Source of the DNA: Micromonospora matsumotoense
GTDB lineage: Bacteria > Actinomycetota > Actinomycetes > Mycobacteriales > Micromonosporaceae
Reading direction: 5' to 3'
NCBI RefSeq assembly: GCF_900091525.1
Contig: NZ_FMCU01000016.1
Coordinates: 1 to 64,000 of the forward strand
Length of the DNA stretch: 64,000 bases
This document shows positions 15,835-24,255 of this stretch, piece after piece. The notes under the pieces are model-generated. The model saw nothing but the letters and a program-made list of their open reading frames with translations. It was not told the DNA's origin and did not search any database. Position 1 is the first letter of the stretch, and every line of letters starts with the position of its first letter. The position numbers were made by a program, and so were the translations under genes.

Positions 15835-17321
15835 GCCGCGCCCGCCAGGACCGCCGCCACGCCGTGGGTACGCAGCGCGCCGAGCCACCCGGCGACGTCG
15901 GCGCGGAACCCGTCGTCGTCGGCGAGCGCGGCCGGGAAGACCTCCGGCAGGGCGAACAGCGCCTCGACCGTACCGGCGGGGGTGTCCCCGGCGGTGGCGA
16001 GCGCGGCGGTGATCCGGTCGGCCAGCGGGTCGTCCAGCGGCAGCACGGTGCCGTCGTCGGCCCGCCCGTCGAGGAACCGCAGCCAGGCCGCCACGACCAG
16101 CGCCGACCAGTACGCCGGCCGACCCTGCGCGCGCAGGTCGACGGCGGTGTGCAGGACCCGCTGCGGCAGCTTCTGCGAACCGTCCATCGCCACCTGGAGG
16201 GTGCGGTGCCGGATCGCCGGGTTGGCGAAGCGGGCCAGCGCCTCGTCGCCGTACCCGGTGACCCGTACCCCGTCGGGCGGGGTGAAGCTGGCGGCCACGT
16301 CGTCGGCGACGAACCGACGCAGCACGTCGGTCAGGCCGGGCAGGGTCAGCGCCTCGGCGATCGTCTCGCGGCCGGCCACCGCCCCCAGGTAGGCCACCGC
16401 GGAGTGCACGCCGTTGAGGCCGCGCAGCTTCAGCCGCTCCCACGGCCCGGCGTCGGTGGTGAGCACCGCGCCGGCCTGCTCCCACCGGGGCCGGCCGCCG
16501 GGGAAGTCGTCCTCCACCACCCACTGGGTGTACGGCTCGGCGGCCACCGCCGCCAGGTCGGCCACCCCCAGCGCGGCGCGGGCGTCCGCCAGCGTCCCGT
16601 CGGTGCTGGCCGGGACGATCCGGTCCACCATCGTGCCGGGGAAGCTCACCTGCCCGGCGAGGGCGTCCAGCACGGCGTCCGGCGCCCCGGCCAGGGTCAG
16701 CGACTGCTGCACCAGGCCGCGCAGCCGACGCCCGTTGGACGGCAGGTTGTCGCAGCTGACCAGCGCGATCGGGCCCGCCTGCGCGGCGGCACGGGCGAGC
16801 AGCCCGCGCACCAGCAGGCCGGGCACGGTGACCGGCAGCCGGTCGGTGGTCAGGTCGAGGGTCAGCTCCGGGTCGGCCCGCAGCACCCCGGAGACCGGGT
16901 CCAGGTGGTACGCCTTCTCGGTCACCGTCAGCGTCACCACCCGGATCGCCGGGTCGGCCAGCAGCGCGACCACCGCCGCCGGGTCGCTGGCCGCGTGGCG
17001 TACCCCGGCCAGCGCGCCGACCACCCGGGTCTCGGACCGGTCGGCGGCCAGCGTGGTGACGCTGAACAGCGCGTCCTGCGCCGCGAGGGCCTCGACCAGC
17101 GCGGTGCTGCGCGGGGCGACCCCGATGATGCCCCAGTCGCCGCCGGCCGCACCGATCGCCGCCTCGGTGAAGACCGCCTGGTGGGCCCGGTGGAACGCGC
17201 CCAGTCCCAGGTGGACGATGCCGGCCGGCACGGTGCCCGGCCGGATCAGCGGTCGGCTCTGCGCGGGCACCCGGTGCAGGGTGGCCAGGCCCAGCCGTTC
17301 GGCGCCCCCGTTCACCGCCAT
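15831..17321 (-). CDS. Mannitol dehydrogenase family: fructuronate/tagaturonate reductase
   Basis: This is a 496-residue enzyme of the polyol-dehydrogenase family. The N-terminal nucleotide-binding pattern is GIVHLGLGAFHRAHQAVFTE and the family signature is VSCDNLPSNGRRL. The catalytic region is VEDDFPGGRPRWE and KLRGLNGVHSAVAYLG. Length and neighbours (uxaC and a sugar acid dehydratase) fit UxuB/UxaB, which reduces fructuronate or tagaturonate to mannonate or altronate with NADH. The ATG at 17321 overlaps the upstream gene by 10 bases. Which ketouronate it prefers is open. Confidence 0.85.
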   Translation of the reverse strand: MAVNGGAERLGLATLHRVPAQSRPLIRPGTVPAGIVHLGLGAFHRAHQAVFTEAAIGAAGGDWGIIGVAPRSTALVEALAAQDALFSVTTLAADRSETRVVGALAGVRHAASDPAAVVALLADPAIRVVTLTVTEKAYHLDPVSGVLRADPELTLDLTTDRLPVTVPGLLVRGLLARAAAQAGPIALVSCDNLPSNGRRLRGLVQQSLTLAGAPDAVLDALAGQVSFPGTMVDRIVPASTDGTLADARAALGVADLAAVAAEPYTQWVVEDDFPGGRPRWEQAGAVLTTDAGPWERLKLRGLNGVHSAVAYLGAVAGRETIAEALTLPGLTDVLRRFVADDVAASFTPPDGVRVTGYGDEALARFANPAIRHRTLQVAMDGSQKLPQRVLHTAVDLRAQGRPAYWSALVVAAWLRFLDGRADDGTVLPLDDPLADRITAALATAGDTPAGTVEALFALPEVFPAALADDDGFRADVAGWLGALRTHGVAAVLAGAA

Positions 17322-18616
17322 GCCGGGCCGTCCGGGAAGCGGAACCGGGCGATCGACTCGGGGCGCATGGTGGCGCTGTAGCCGGGGGCGGTGGGCAGCA
17401 GGTACCGGCCGCCCCGGGTGTGGACCGGGTCGACGAAGTGCTCGTGCAGGTGGTCGACGTACTCGACCATCCGCCCGTCCAGGCTGGCCCCGACCCGCAG
17501 GTAGTCGAAGATCGCCAGGTGCTGCACGTACTCGCAGAGGCCGACGCCACCGGCGTGCGGGCAGATCGGCACCCCGAACTTGGCCGCCAGCAGGATCTCC
17601 GCCAGCACCTCGTTGACCCCGCCGACCCGGCAGGCGTCGATCTGCATCACCCCGATCGCCTCGGCCTGGAGCAGCTGCTTGAAGATCACCCGGTTGGCGG
17701 CCACCTCGCCGGTGGCGACCCGGCACCGGCCGTCGGTCAGCGCGGTCACGGCGCGGGCGATCCGGGCGTGCCCGAGGATGTCGTCCGCGTGCGTCGGCTC
17801 CTCGATCCAGTACGGGTCGACCTCGGCCAGCGCGGTCATGGCGGTGATCGCCTCGTCGACGTCCCAGACCTGGTTGGCGTCCATCATCAGCAGCGCGTCC
17901 GGGCCGATCTCGGCCCGGATGATCCGCGCCCGGCGCAGGTCGTCGGCCGGCGGACCGCCGACCTTCATCTTCATCGCCCGCCACCCCTGGGCGTACGCCT
18001 CGCGGGTCAACGCCCGCACCTTCTCGTCCGGATACCCCAACCACCCGACCGACGTCGTGTACGACGGAAAACCACCCTGCTCAAGTTCCGCGAGCCGTCC
18101 CGACCCTCCGACTAATCCCTTGTCGAGGATGGTGGCCGCCTCGTCGGGGGTGAGCGCGTCGGTGATGTGGTGGAAGTCGATGTTGGCGACCAGTTCGTCG
18201 GTGGGCAGCTCGGCGAGGTAGCGCCACATCGGCTTGCCGGCCAGCTTGGCCCGCAGGTCCCAGACCGCGTTGACCAGCGCGCCGGCGGCCATGTGGATGA
18301 CCCCCTTCTCCGGCCCCAGCCAGCGCAGCTGCACGTCGGCGGTGAGCGAACGCCAGAACGCCACCGGCTCGGCCGCGATCTCCTCCACGGTGCGCCCACG
18401 GACGTGGTGGGCGAGGGCCTCGATCGCCGCGCAGGTGATCTCGTTGCCCCGGCCGTTGGTGAAGGTGAACCCGGCGCCGGTCGGACCGGTGTCGGTGCGC
18501 AGCTCCACGTAGCTGGCCGAGTAGTCACCCCGGTTGATCGCGTCCGAGCCGTCGCCGGCCGCCGCGGTGGGGAACCGGACGTCGTGCACGTCGACGTCGG
18601 TGATCCTGGTGCTCAT
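17312..18616 (-). CDS. Enolase-superfamily sugar acid dehydratase (L-fuconate dehydratase-like)
   Basis: This is a 434-residue mandelate-racemase-type enzyme. The catalytic set is visible: K216/K218 (MKMK), metal ligands D246 (MDANQ), E272 (IEEP) and E304 (TGE), and general acid/base H354 in PHAGGVGLCEYVQH. That last block is the mark of the L-fuconate dehydratase subgroup. Here it lies between uxaC and a uronate reductase, with KDG kinase and KDPG aldolase in the divergent operon. I infer it dehydrates altronate or mannonate to KDG, replacing UxaA/UxuA, which are absent. The start overlaps the uxaC stop by 4 bases (ATGA). Confidence 0.85.
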   Translation of the reverse strand: MSTRITDVDVHDVRFPTAAAGDGSDAINRGDYSASYVELRTDTGPTGAGFTFTNGRGNEITCAAIEALAHHVRGRTVEEIAAEPVAFWRSLTADVQLRWLGPEKGVIHMAAGALVNAVWDLRAKLAGKPMWRYLAELPTDELVANIDFHHITDALTPDEAATILDKGLVGGSGRLAELEQGGFPSYTTSVGWLGYPDEKVRALTREAYAQGWRAMKMKVGGPPADDLRRARIIRAEIGPDALLMMDANQVWDVDEAITAMTALAEVDPYWIEEPTHADDILGHARIARAVTALTDGRCRVATGEVAANRVIFKQLLQAEAIGVMQIDACRVGGVNEVLAEILLAAKFGVPICPHAGGVGLCEYVQHLAIFDYLRVGASLDGRMVEYVDHLHEHFVDPVHTRGGRYLLPTAPGYSATMRPESIARFRFPDGPAWR

Positions 18617-20037
18617 GCGGACCCTCCGAACCTGAAGACCTTCTTGGGCAGCCGGTACGCCAGGTCGACGACCGTCTCGGCGGCCTCGTCCTCGGTCAGC
18701 CGGTGTTCGGCGACGAGGCGGGCCAGGAACCCGGCGTCGATCCGGCGGGCCACGTCGTGGCGGACCGGGATGGAGCAGAACGCACGGGTGTCGTCGACGA
18801 ACCCGGCGGTGTTGTAGAACCCGGCGGACTCGGTGACCGCCTCCCGGAACCGGCGCAGCACCTCCGGGGAGTCCAGGAACCACCAGGGCGCGCCGAGGTA
18901 GAGCGCGGCGTAGCCGCCCGCCAGCGGGGCCAGCTCCCGGGTGAAGGTGTACTCGTCGAGGGTGTAGAGCACCACCCGCAGCCGCGGGTCGTTGCCGTAC
19001 GCGTCGAGCAGCGGGGCCAGCGCGTGCACGTACTCGGTGGCCTGTGGGACGTCGCCGCCGACGTCGCGGCCGTGGCTGGCGTACAGCCGGCGGTTGTGGT
19101 TGCGGACCGCGCCGGGGTGCAGTTGCAGCACCAGCCCGTCGTCGAGGGACATCCGGGCGAACTCCACCAGCATGTGTGCCCGGAACGCCTCGGCGTCGGC
19201 GGCGTCGGCCAGTCCGCGCCGGCCCCTGTCGTAGAGCTTCGCCGCCTCGTCGGCGGTCAGCGCCAGGGTCCGCGCGGTGGGGTGGCCGTGGTCGGAGGAG
19301 GTCGCGCCGGCCGCGATGAACGCCGCCCGGCGGGCCCGCAGCGCGTCCAGGTAGCCGGCGTACGTGCCGGTGTCGACGCCGGCCACCTCGCCGAGCCGGG
19401 CCACGTTGTCGGCCCAGCCGTCGAACTCCATGTCGACCACGTTGTCCGGGCGGAACGTGGTGACCACCCGGCCGCCCGGGCCGCCCCAGCCGTCGGCGGC
19501 GAGCTTGGCGTGCCGGCCGAGGTCGTCCAGGGGCGACTCGGTGGTGGCCAGCACCTCGATGCGGAACCGTTCGAACAGCGCCCGGGGCCGGTACTCCGGC
19601 TCGGCCAGCCGGGCGGCCAGCTCGTCGTAGACGGCGTCGGCGGTGTCCGGGGTCAGCGCGGTGTCCACCCCGAACACCTCGCTGAAGGTGCGGGTCAGCC
19701 ACAGCCGGGACGGGGTGCCCCGGAACAGGTGCCAGTGCGCGGCGAAGCGCCGCCAGATCGTCCGGCCGTCGGTCTCCACCGGGCTGCCGTCGACGCTGGG
19801 CACGCCCAGCTCGGCCGGGGGGACGCCCTGGCTGAGCAGCATCCGGGTGAGGTAGTGGTCGGGCACGATGAGCAGCCGGGCCGGGTCGGGGAAGGGCTGG
19901 TCCTCGGCCAGCAGCGCCGGGTCGACGTGCCCGTGCGGCGAGATGATCGGCTGCGGCCCGGCCAGGGCGTACAGCTCGCGGGCGATGGCCCGGACGCCCG
20001 GGTCGGTCGGCAGGAGCAGGTCAGGAGAGGTCGGCAC
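18613..20037 (-). CDS. uxaC: Uronate isomerase
   Basis: This 474-residue amidohydrolase-fold enzyme interconverts galacturonate/tagaturonate and glucuronate/fructuronate. It begins with the family metal site SPHGHVDP (H35, H37) and shows IEVLATTESPLDDL and LQLHPGAVRNHNRR blocks typical of UxaC; the length is standard. The start is a GTG at 20037 preceded by GAGGAGT. It is the second gene of the leftward uronate operon and the first committed intracellular step. Confidence 0.92.
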   Translation of the reverse strand: MPTSPDLLLPTDPGVRAIARELYALAGPQPIISPHGHVDPALLAEDQPFPDPARLLIVPDHYLTRMLLSQGVPPAELGVPSVDGSPVETDGRTIWRRFAAHWHLFRGTPSRLWLTRTFSEVFGVDTALTPDTADAVYDELAARLAEPEYRPRALFERFRIEVLATTESPLDDLGRHAKLAADGWGGPGGRVVTTFRPDNVVDMEFDGWADNVARLGEVAGVDTGTYAGYLDALRARRAAFIAAGATSSDHGHPTARTLALTADEAAKLYDRGRRGLADAADAEAFRAHMLVEFARMSLDDGLVLQLHPGAVRNHNRRLYASHGRDVGGDVPQATEYVHALAPLLDAYGNDPRLRVVLYTLDEYTFTRELAPLAGGYAALYLGAPWWFLDSPEVLRRFREAVTESAGFYNTAGFVDDTRAFCSIPVRHDVARRIDAGFLARLVAEHRLTEDEAAETVVDLAYRLPKKVFRFGGSA

Positions 20038-20175
20038 GTCGGGGGACTCCTCGGGTACGGGCGGCGGGTCGGCGGATCAGGGCGGGGGCGGTGGTGGCGT
20101 GGGCCGCAGCGGCCGGGGTGGGCCGGTGGGTGGGCCGCAACGGGTCAGGGTGGGTGCAGGGTCGGCCGGCAGCGG

Positions 20176-21504
20176 TCAGGGCAGGGTGAGCAGGTCGGCC
20201 ACCCGGACCGGATCGCCGGTGGCGAAGGAGCGGTTGGCGGCCAACCCGGTGAGCAGGGCCAGCGCTCCGTCACGGGCGGTGGCGGCCCGGTCCAGCGGGT
20301 CCGACTCGCCACCGAAGATCACCCGGGTCATCCGGGCGTCCGCGCCACCGTGGCCCTGCCGGGTGTAGCCCTCGACCGGCACCCGGGTGGGCGGGGCCCA
20401 GAACGGACGCAGGGTCAGGGTGGCCGTGCCGTGTTCGGCGGCGGCCTCGTCGCCGTGCAGGGCGGCGCCCTTGAGCGCGCCGGCGGCCCCCGGGCTGACG
20501 AAGTCGCTCTCGGTGACCTCCAGTTCGAGGCGGCCCCGGCTGCCGTTGACCATCACCCGGTAACCCTCCCAGGGCGCGTACGCGGTGAGGTGGTAGGTCA
20601 TCGTCGCGCCGGTGGAGTAGCGGGCCAGCACCGCCATGTCGTCCTCGATGCTCACCCCGGGGGCGAAGACGTTGCGGTCGCGGTGGTAGCCGTCCTCTCC
20701 CTCGGCGTCGAGGTACAGCTCCCGCAGCCGGGGGTGGTCGGCCAGCCGCAGGGCGAACGGGTCGTCGGCGGCGGCGGGGGAGTCGTGCGCCCGGTCGTAG
20801 TCGCGGGCGTAGCCGTGCCGGCGGCCGTCGGCGCCGTAGAAGAACAGCCGGCCGGCCGCGTACACCTCGACCGGGGTGGCGTCGAGCCACCAGTTGACCA
20901 GGTCGAAGTGGTGGCTGGCCTTGTGCACCATCAGCCCGCCCGAGCTGCCCTTGTCCCGGTGCCAGCGGCGGAAGTAGTCCGCGCCGTGCCGCACGTCGAG
21001 CAGCCACTCGAAGTGCACCGAGCCGACCTCGCCGACCGCGCCGTCGGCGAGCAGCCGCCGGACCTGCTCGTGCAACGGGTTGTAGCGGTAGTTGAAGGCG
21101 ACGGTGACCTGCCGGCCGGTCTCGGCGACCGCGTCGAGGATGCGTCGGCAGCGGGCTGCATCGACGGTCATCGGCTTCTCGGTGACCACGTCGCAGCCGG
21201 CCCGCAGGGCCGCCACGATGTACTCGTCGTGGGTGACGTCGACGCTGGTCACCAGGACCACGTCGACCCGTTCCCTGTCGAGCATGGCGGCGAAGTCGCC
21301 GGCCCGGTAGGTCGGCACGGCCGGGTGGCCCAGCTCGGCCAGCCACCGGTTGTGCGCGTCCATCCGGGTCTGGTTGACGTCGGCGAAGGCGACCAGCTGG
21401 GCGGTGTCGGCGTGCTCGGTGACCAGGGCACGGACGAACATCTCGGCCCGCGCCCCGGTGCCGACCAGGGCGTGCCGTCGACGCGGCGTGGCGGGTGGTG
21501 ACAT
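20176..21504 (-). CDS. Gfo/Idh/MocA family oxidoreductase
   Basis: This is a 442-residue protein with N-terminal Rossmann fold (HALVGTGARAEMFVRALV), the motif VVTEKPMTVD with conserved Lys, and a C-terminal dimer domain with HHFDLVNWWLD. Long family members like this often act on glycosides or unsaturated uronates. It is the first gene of the leftward pectin/uronate operon, directly behind the operator at 21525-21540. The ATG at 21504 has GGGGAGGT upstream, and the longer open frame to 21681 runs through the promoter region. The substrate is unknown. Confidence 0.85.
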   Translation of the reverse strand: MSPPATPRRRHALVGTGARAEMFVRALVTEHADTAQLVAFADVNQTRMDAHNRWLAELGHPAVPTYRAGDFAAMLDRERVDVVLVTSVDVTHDEYIVAALRAGCDVVTEKPMTVDAARCRRILDAVAETGRQVTVAFNYRYNPLHEQVRRLLADGAVGEVGSVHFEWLLDVRHGADYFRRWHRDKGSSGGLMVHKASHHFDLVNWWLDATPVEVYAAGRLFFYGADGRRHGYARDYDRAHDSPAAADDPFALRLADHPRLRELYLDAEGEDGYHRDRNVFAPGVSIEDDMAVLARYSTGATMTYHLTAYAPWEGYRVMVNGSRGRLELEVTESDFVSPGAAGALKGAALHGDEAAAEHGTATLTLRPFWAPPTRVPVEGYTRQGHGGADARMTRVIFGGESDPLDRAATARDGALALLTGLAANRSFATGDPVRVADLLTLP

Positions 21505-21524
21505 CGGGTGGACCTCCCCGGTCG

Positions 21525-21540
21525 CTGCAAAGGTTTGCAG
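21525..21540. promoter_or_regulatory. LacI-type operator, leftward uronate operon
   Basis: CTGCAAAGGTTTGCAG is a perfect inverted repeat with 7-base arms and a 2-base centre. It ends 21 bases before the ATG of the leftward operon. Half site GCAAA/TTTGC recurs in the promoter of the neighbouring lacI gene, which makes that LacI protein the likely binder. Confidence 0.65.
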
Positions 21541-21666
21541 TGAAGAAACCACGACGATGAAGATCACGTCAACGATCGATGCCAATCCCGTGGTATAGAT
21601 ACCCTTTTGTGGGCTTAAGGGGGCATGGTGAGAGCGCCCCCGCAATCGACCTGTAACAAACTCCCG

Positions 21667-21696
21667 TTGACAGTGGAGCAACCGTTTGCATTAATT
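21667..21696 (+). promoter_or_regulatory. Promoter of lacI/uptake operon with embedded operator
   Basis: A consensus -35 TTGACA (21667-21672) and a -10 TTAATT (21691-21696) are 18 bases apart. The spacer contains GCAACCGTTTGC (21678-21689), a LacI-family half-site pair with GCAA/TTGC arms. Binding there would block RNA polymerase, so the rightward operon is probably autoregulated. Confidence 0.65.
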
Positions 21697-21744
21697 GGCG
21701 GCACCCACGTGACCCCGACCACACCATCGACGAGAGGGCCGCCC

Positions 21745-22863
21745 GTGCCAGCCACCATCCGCGACGTCGCGCGGGCCTCGGGCGTGCACATCTCCACGGT
21801 GTCCCGCACCTTCTCGGCGCCGCACCTGGTCAACCCGGAGACCCGGGTCCGGGTGCTGGCCTGCGCCGAGGAGCTCGGCTACCGGCCCAACCGGGCCGCC
21901 CGCGCCCTGATCACCGGCCGGACCCACAACATCGGCCTGATCATCGCGGACATCGCCAACCCGTTCTTCCCGCCGTTGATCAAGGCGGCCGAGGGGCAGG
22001 CCCGGCACCGCGACTACCACGTCTTCGTGGCCGACACCAATGAGGACCCGGCCGCCGAGGAGGAACTGGTCCACGCGCTGGCCAAGCAGGTGGACGGGGT
22101 GCTGCTGTGCAGCCCCCGGATGAGCAACGCCCTGATCGAGCAGGTCAGCCGGGAAGTCCCGGTGGTGGTGATAAACCGCCAGGTGACCGGTCTGCCCTGC
22201 GTGATGATGGACGTCGGTCAGGGCGCCCGCGCCGCGATCGAGCACCTGCTGGGCCTCGGCCACCGGCAGCTCGCCCTGCTCGGCGGCCCGCGCGGCTCCT
22301 GGACCAACCAGCAGATGCGCCGGGCGGCCGGGGCCGCCGCCCGCTCCGGTGGGGCCGAGCTGACCGTGCTCGGCCCGAACCCGCCCACCGAGACCGGCGG
22401 CAGCGCGCTGGCCACCCAGGTACGCGACAGCGGCGTCAGCGCCGTGCTCGCCTACAACGACCTGATGGCGATCGGGCTGATCGAGGGGCTCGACCACCTC
22501 GGCATCCGGGTGCCGCAGGACGTCAGCGTGGTCGGGGTCGACGACATCGCGCTGAGCCGACTCACCCGCCCCAAGTTGACGACGGTGGCCACCCCAACCG
22601 CGGCCGCCGGCCGGACGGCCGTCGACATGCTGCTGCAGCACGACTCCGAACTCCGCCCGCGCGGCGGGGGACGGGCAGCGGCCGTCGGCGACCGACGCAC
22701 CACCGCACAGGTAATGCTCCAGACCGAACTGGTCATTCGCGACTCGACCGGACCCGTACCCGGTCGATCCCGTCCCGGATCCGTTCCGGATGGCCCGGGC
22801 CCGCATCGCCTTGCGGACCCGGGCAGCCCGACCGTGACCACCGGTGGCGTCGTCGCCTCCTAA
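21745..22863 (+). CDS. LacI family regulator of the pectin/uronate regulon
   Basis: This is a 372-residue repressor. The N-terminal helix-turn-helix is TIRDVARASGVHISTVSRTF, followed by the hinge region and a periplasmic-binding-protein fold for a sugar ligand (ADIANPFFPPLIKAAEG, VGVDDIALSRL). The last 45 residues are a Pro/Gly-rich tail unusual for the family. The GTG at 21745 is chosen because it begins right at the HTH and has AGAGGG upstream. It is the first gene of the rightward operon and faces the uronate operon across two candidate operators. Confidence 0.88.
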   Translation: MPATIRDVARASGVHISTVSRTFSAPHLVNPETRVRVLACAEELGYRPNRAARALITGRTHNIGLIIADIANPFFPPLIKAAEGQARHRDYHVFVADTNEDPAAEEELVHALAKQVDGVLLCSPRMSNALIEQVSREVPVVVINRQVTGLPCVMMDVGQGARAAIEHLLGLGHRQLALLGGPRGSWTNQQMRRAAGAAARSGGAELTVLGPNPPTETGGSALATQVRDSGVSAVLAYNDLMAIGLIEGLDHLGIRVPQDVSVVGVDDIALSRLTRPKLTTVATPTAAAGRTAVDMLLQHDSELRPRGGGRAAAVGDRRTTAQVMLQTELVIRDSTGPVPGRSRPGSVPDGPGPHRLADPGSPTVTTGGVVAS

Positions 22864-22879
22864 CCCGAGGAGTGAGCGC

Positions 22880-24220
22880 ATGCACCCCGCAACGTCCCCC
22901 ACCGCCGGTACGCCGGCCGAACCGCACCACCGTACCCTCGCACCCCGTCGTCGATTCCTGCGCGGCCTGGTCGCCGCCGCCGTCGCCGTACCGCTGATGT
23001 TCGGCGCGGCGGCCTGCGGCGACGACGACGCCGGTGCCGACGGACAGGTCAAGCTCTCGGTCTTCTGGTGGGGCGGTGAGGCGCGGGCCAAGCTCACCGA
23101 GGACGCCCTCGCCCTCTACACCAAGAAGCACCCGAACGTGACGTTCGAGAAGACCTGGCAGGCCAACCAGGGCTACTTCGACAAGCTGGCCACCCTCACC
23201 GCCGGCGGCAACCCGCCGGACCTGTTCCAGATCGACGACAACTACCTGTCCGAGTACGCCGGCCGCAGCACCGTGCTCGACCTCAAGAGCTACCAGGACT
23301 CCGGCAAGCTCGACGTGTCCAAGTTCCCCAAGAGCCTGCTGGAGTACGGCGTCGTCGACGGCAAGCTGGCCGGGGTCGCCTCCGGCGAGAACACCCAGGG
23401 CCTGGTCTACAACAAGACCCTGCTGACCAGCAACGGCCTCGCGGAGCCGACCACCGGCCAGAGCTGGGAGGAGCACATCGCCTGGGCCGAGCAGGTGGCC
23501 AGGAAGACCAAGATTCCGGGCACCCAGGACCCGAGCGCCGACTACAAGGCGTTCTGGGTCTGGCTGCGCCAGCAGGGCAAGGACCTCTACAACGGCAAGG
23601 ACCTGGGCTTCACTGCCGAGGACGTGACGAAGTGGTTCGAGTTGTGGAAGGGCGCCCGGGACCGGGGCGCCACCCCCACCCCCGACGTGATCCACGAGGG
23701 CAACGCCAGCGACGTGACCAAGCAGCTCGTGGTCACCGGCAAGGCCGCCACCTCCTGGGTCTGGGTCAACCAGATGCCGGACCTGAAGAAGAACACCAAG
23801 GACGAGCTGGGCGTCGTGGCGTACCCGGGTGACCCGAGCGCCCAGTGGGCCCGCGCCTCGATGTACTGGTCGGTGTTCAAGAGCAGCAAGCACCGCGACA
23901 CCGCCGTCGACGTGATCAACTTCCTGGCCAACGACCCGGAGGCGGCGGCGCTGCTCGGCACCGACCGGGGGCTGCCGTCGAACATGGACCTGCGGGCCAA
24001 GGTCAGCGAGTCGGTGACCGACCCGGCGATGAAGCAGTCCATCCAGGTCGAGTCCGAGCTGGCGCAGAAGTTCGGCCAGTCGCCGCAGGTGCCGATCAAG
24101 GGACACAGCAAGGTCAAGTCCGAGCTGATCAAGGCCGCTGAGAACGTCCAGTACAAGCGGGCCAGCCCGGCCCAGGCGGCGGAGCAGTTCATCACCGCCT
24201 GCAAGTCCGCGATCGCCTGA
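22880..24220 (+). CDS. Sugar ABC transporter substrate-binding lipoprotein
   Basis: This is a 446-residue extracellular solute-binding protein of family 1. The signal has a twin-arginine type motif RRRFLRG (23-29) and a lipobox ending in Cys 46 (GAAAC), suggesting a Tat-exported lipoprotein. The mature part shows family features VTFEKTWQANQGYFDKLATL and PPDLFQIDDNYL. The ATG at 22880 has GAGGAG upstream, 16 bases after lacI. With the two permeases that follow it would import a pectin-derived sugar or oligogalacturonide. No ATPase gene is in the operon, so a shared MsiK-type ATPase is likely. Confidence 0.9.
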   Translation: MHPATSPTAGTPAEPHHRTLAPRRRFLRGLVAAAVAVPLMFGAAACGDDDAGADGQVKLSVFWWGGEARAKLTEDALALYTKKHPNVTFEKTWQANQGYFDKLATLTAGGNPPDLFQIDDNYLSEYAGRSTVLDLKSYQDSGKLDVSKFPKSLLEYGVVDGKLAGVASGENTQGLVYNKTLLTSNGLAEPTTGQSWEEHIAWAEQVARKTKIPGTQDPSADYKAFWVWLRQQGKDLYNGKDLGFTAEDVTKWFELWKGARDRGATPTPDVIHEGNASDVTKQLVVTGKAATSWVWVNQMPDLKKNTKDELGVVAYPGDPSAQWARASMYWSVFKSSKHRDTAVDVINFLANDPEAAALLGTDRGLPSNMDLRAKVSESVTDPAMKQSIQVESELAQKFGQSPQVPIKGHSKVKSELIKAAENVQYKRASPAQAAEQFITACKSAIA

Positions 24221-24255
24221 TCGACCCGTCGCGGTCGACGAAAGGAGCCGGCCCC

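Noticed and set aside
14563..17550. A single 995-codon minus-strand frame
   Set aside because: Only the last 423 codons are a real oxidoreductase. The rest is an out-of-frame reading of the mannitol dehydrogenase family gene, and the GTGA overlap at 15831-15834 gives the true start.
17312..19702. A 796-codon frame as a possible fusion of uronate isomerase and dehydratase
   Set aside because: The upstream part is an out-of-frame reading of uxaC. The dehydratase begins at 18616 with an ATGA overlap.
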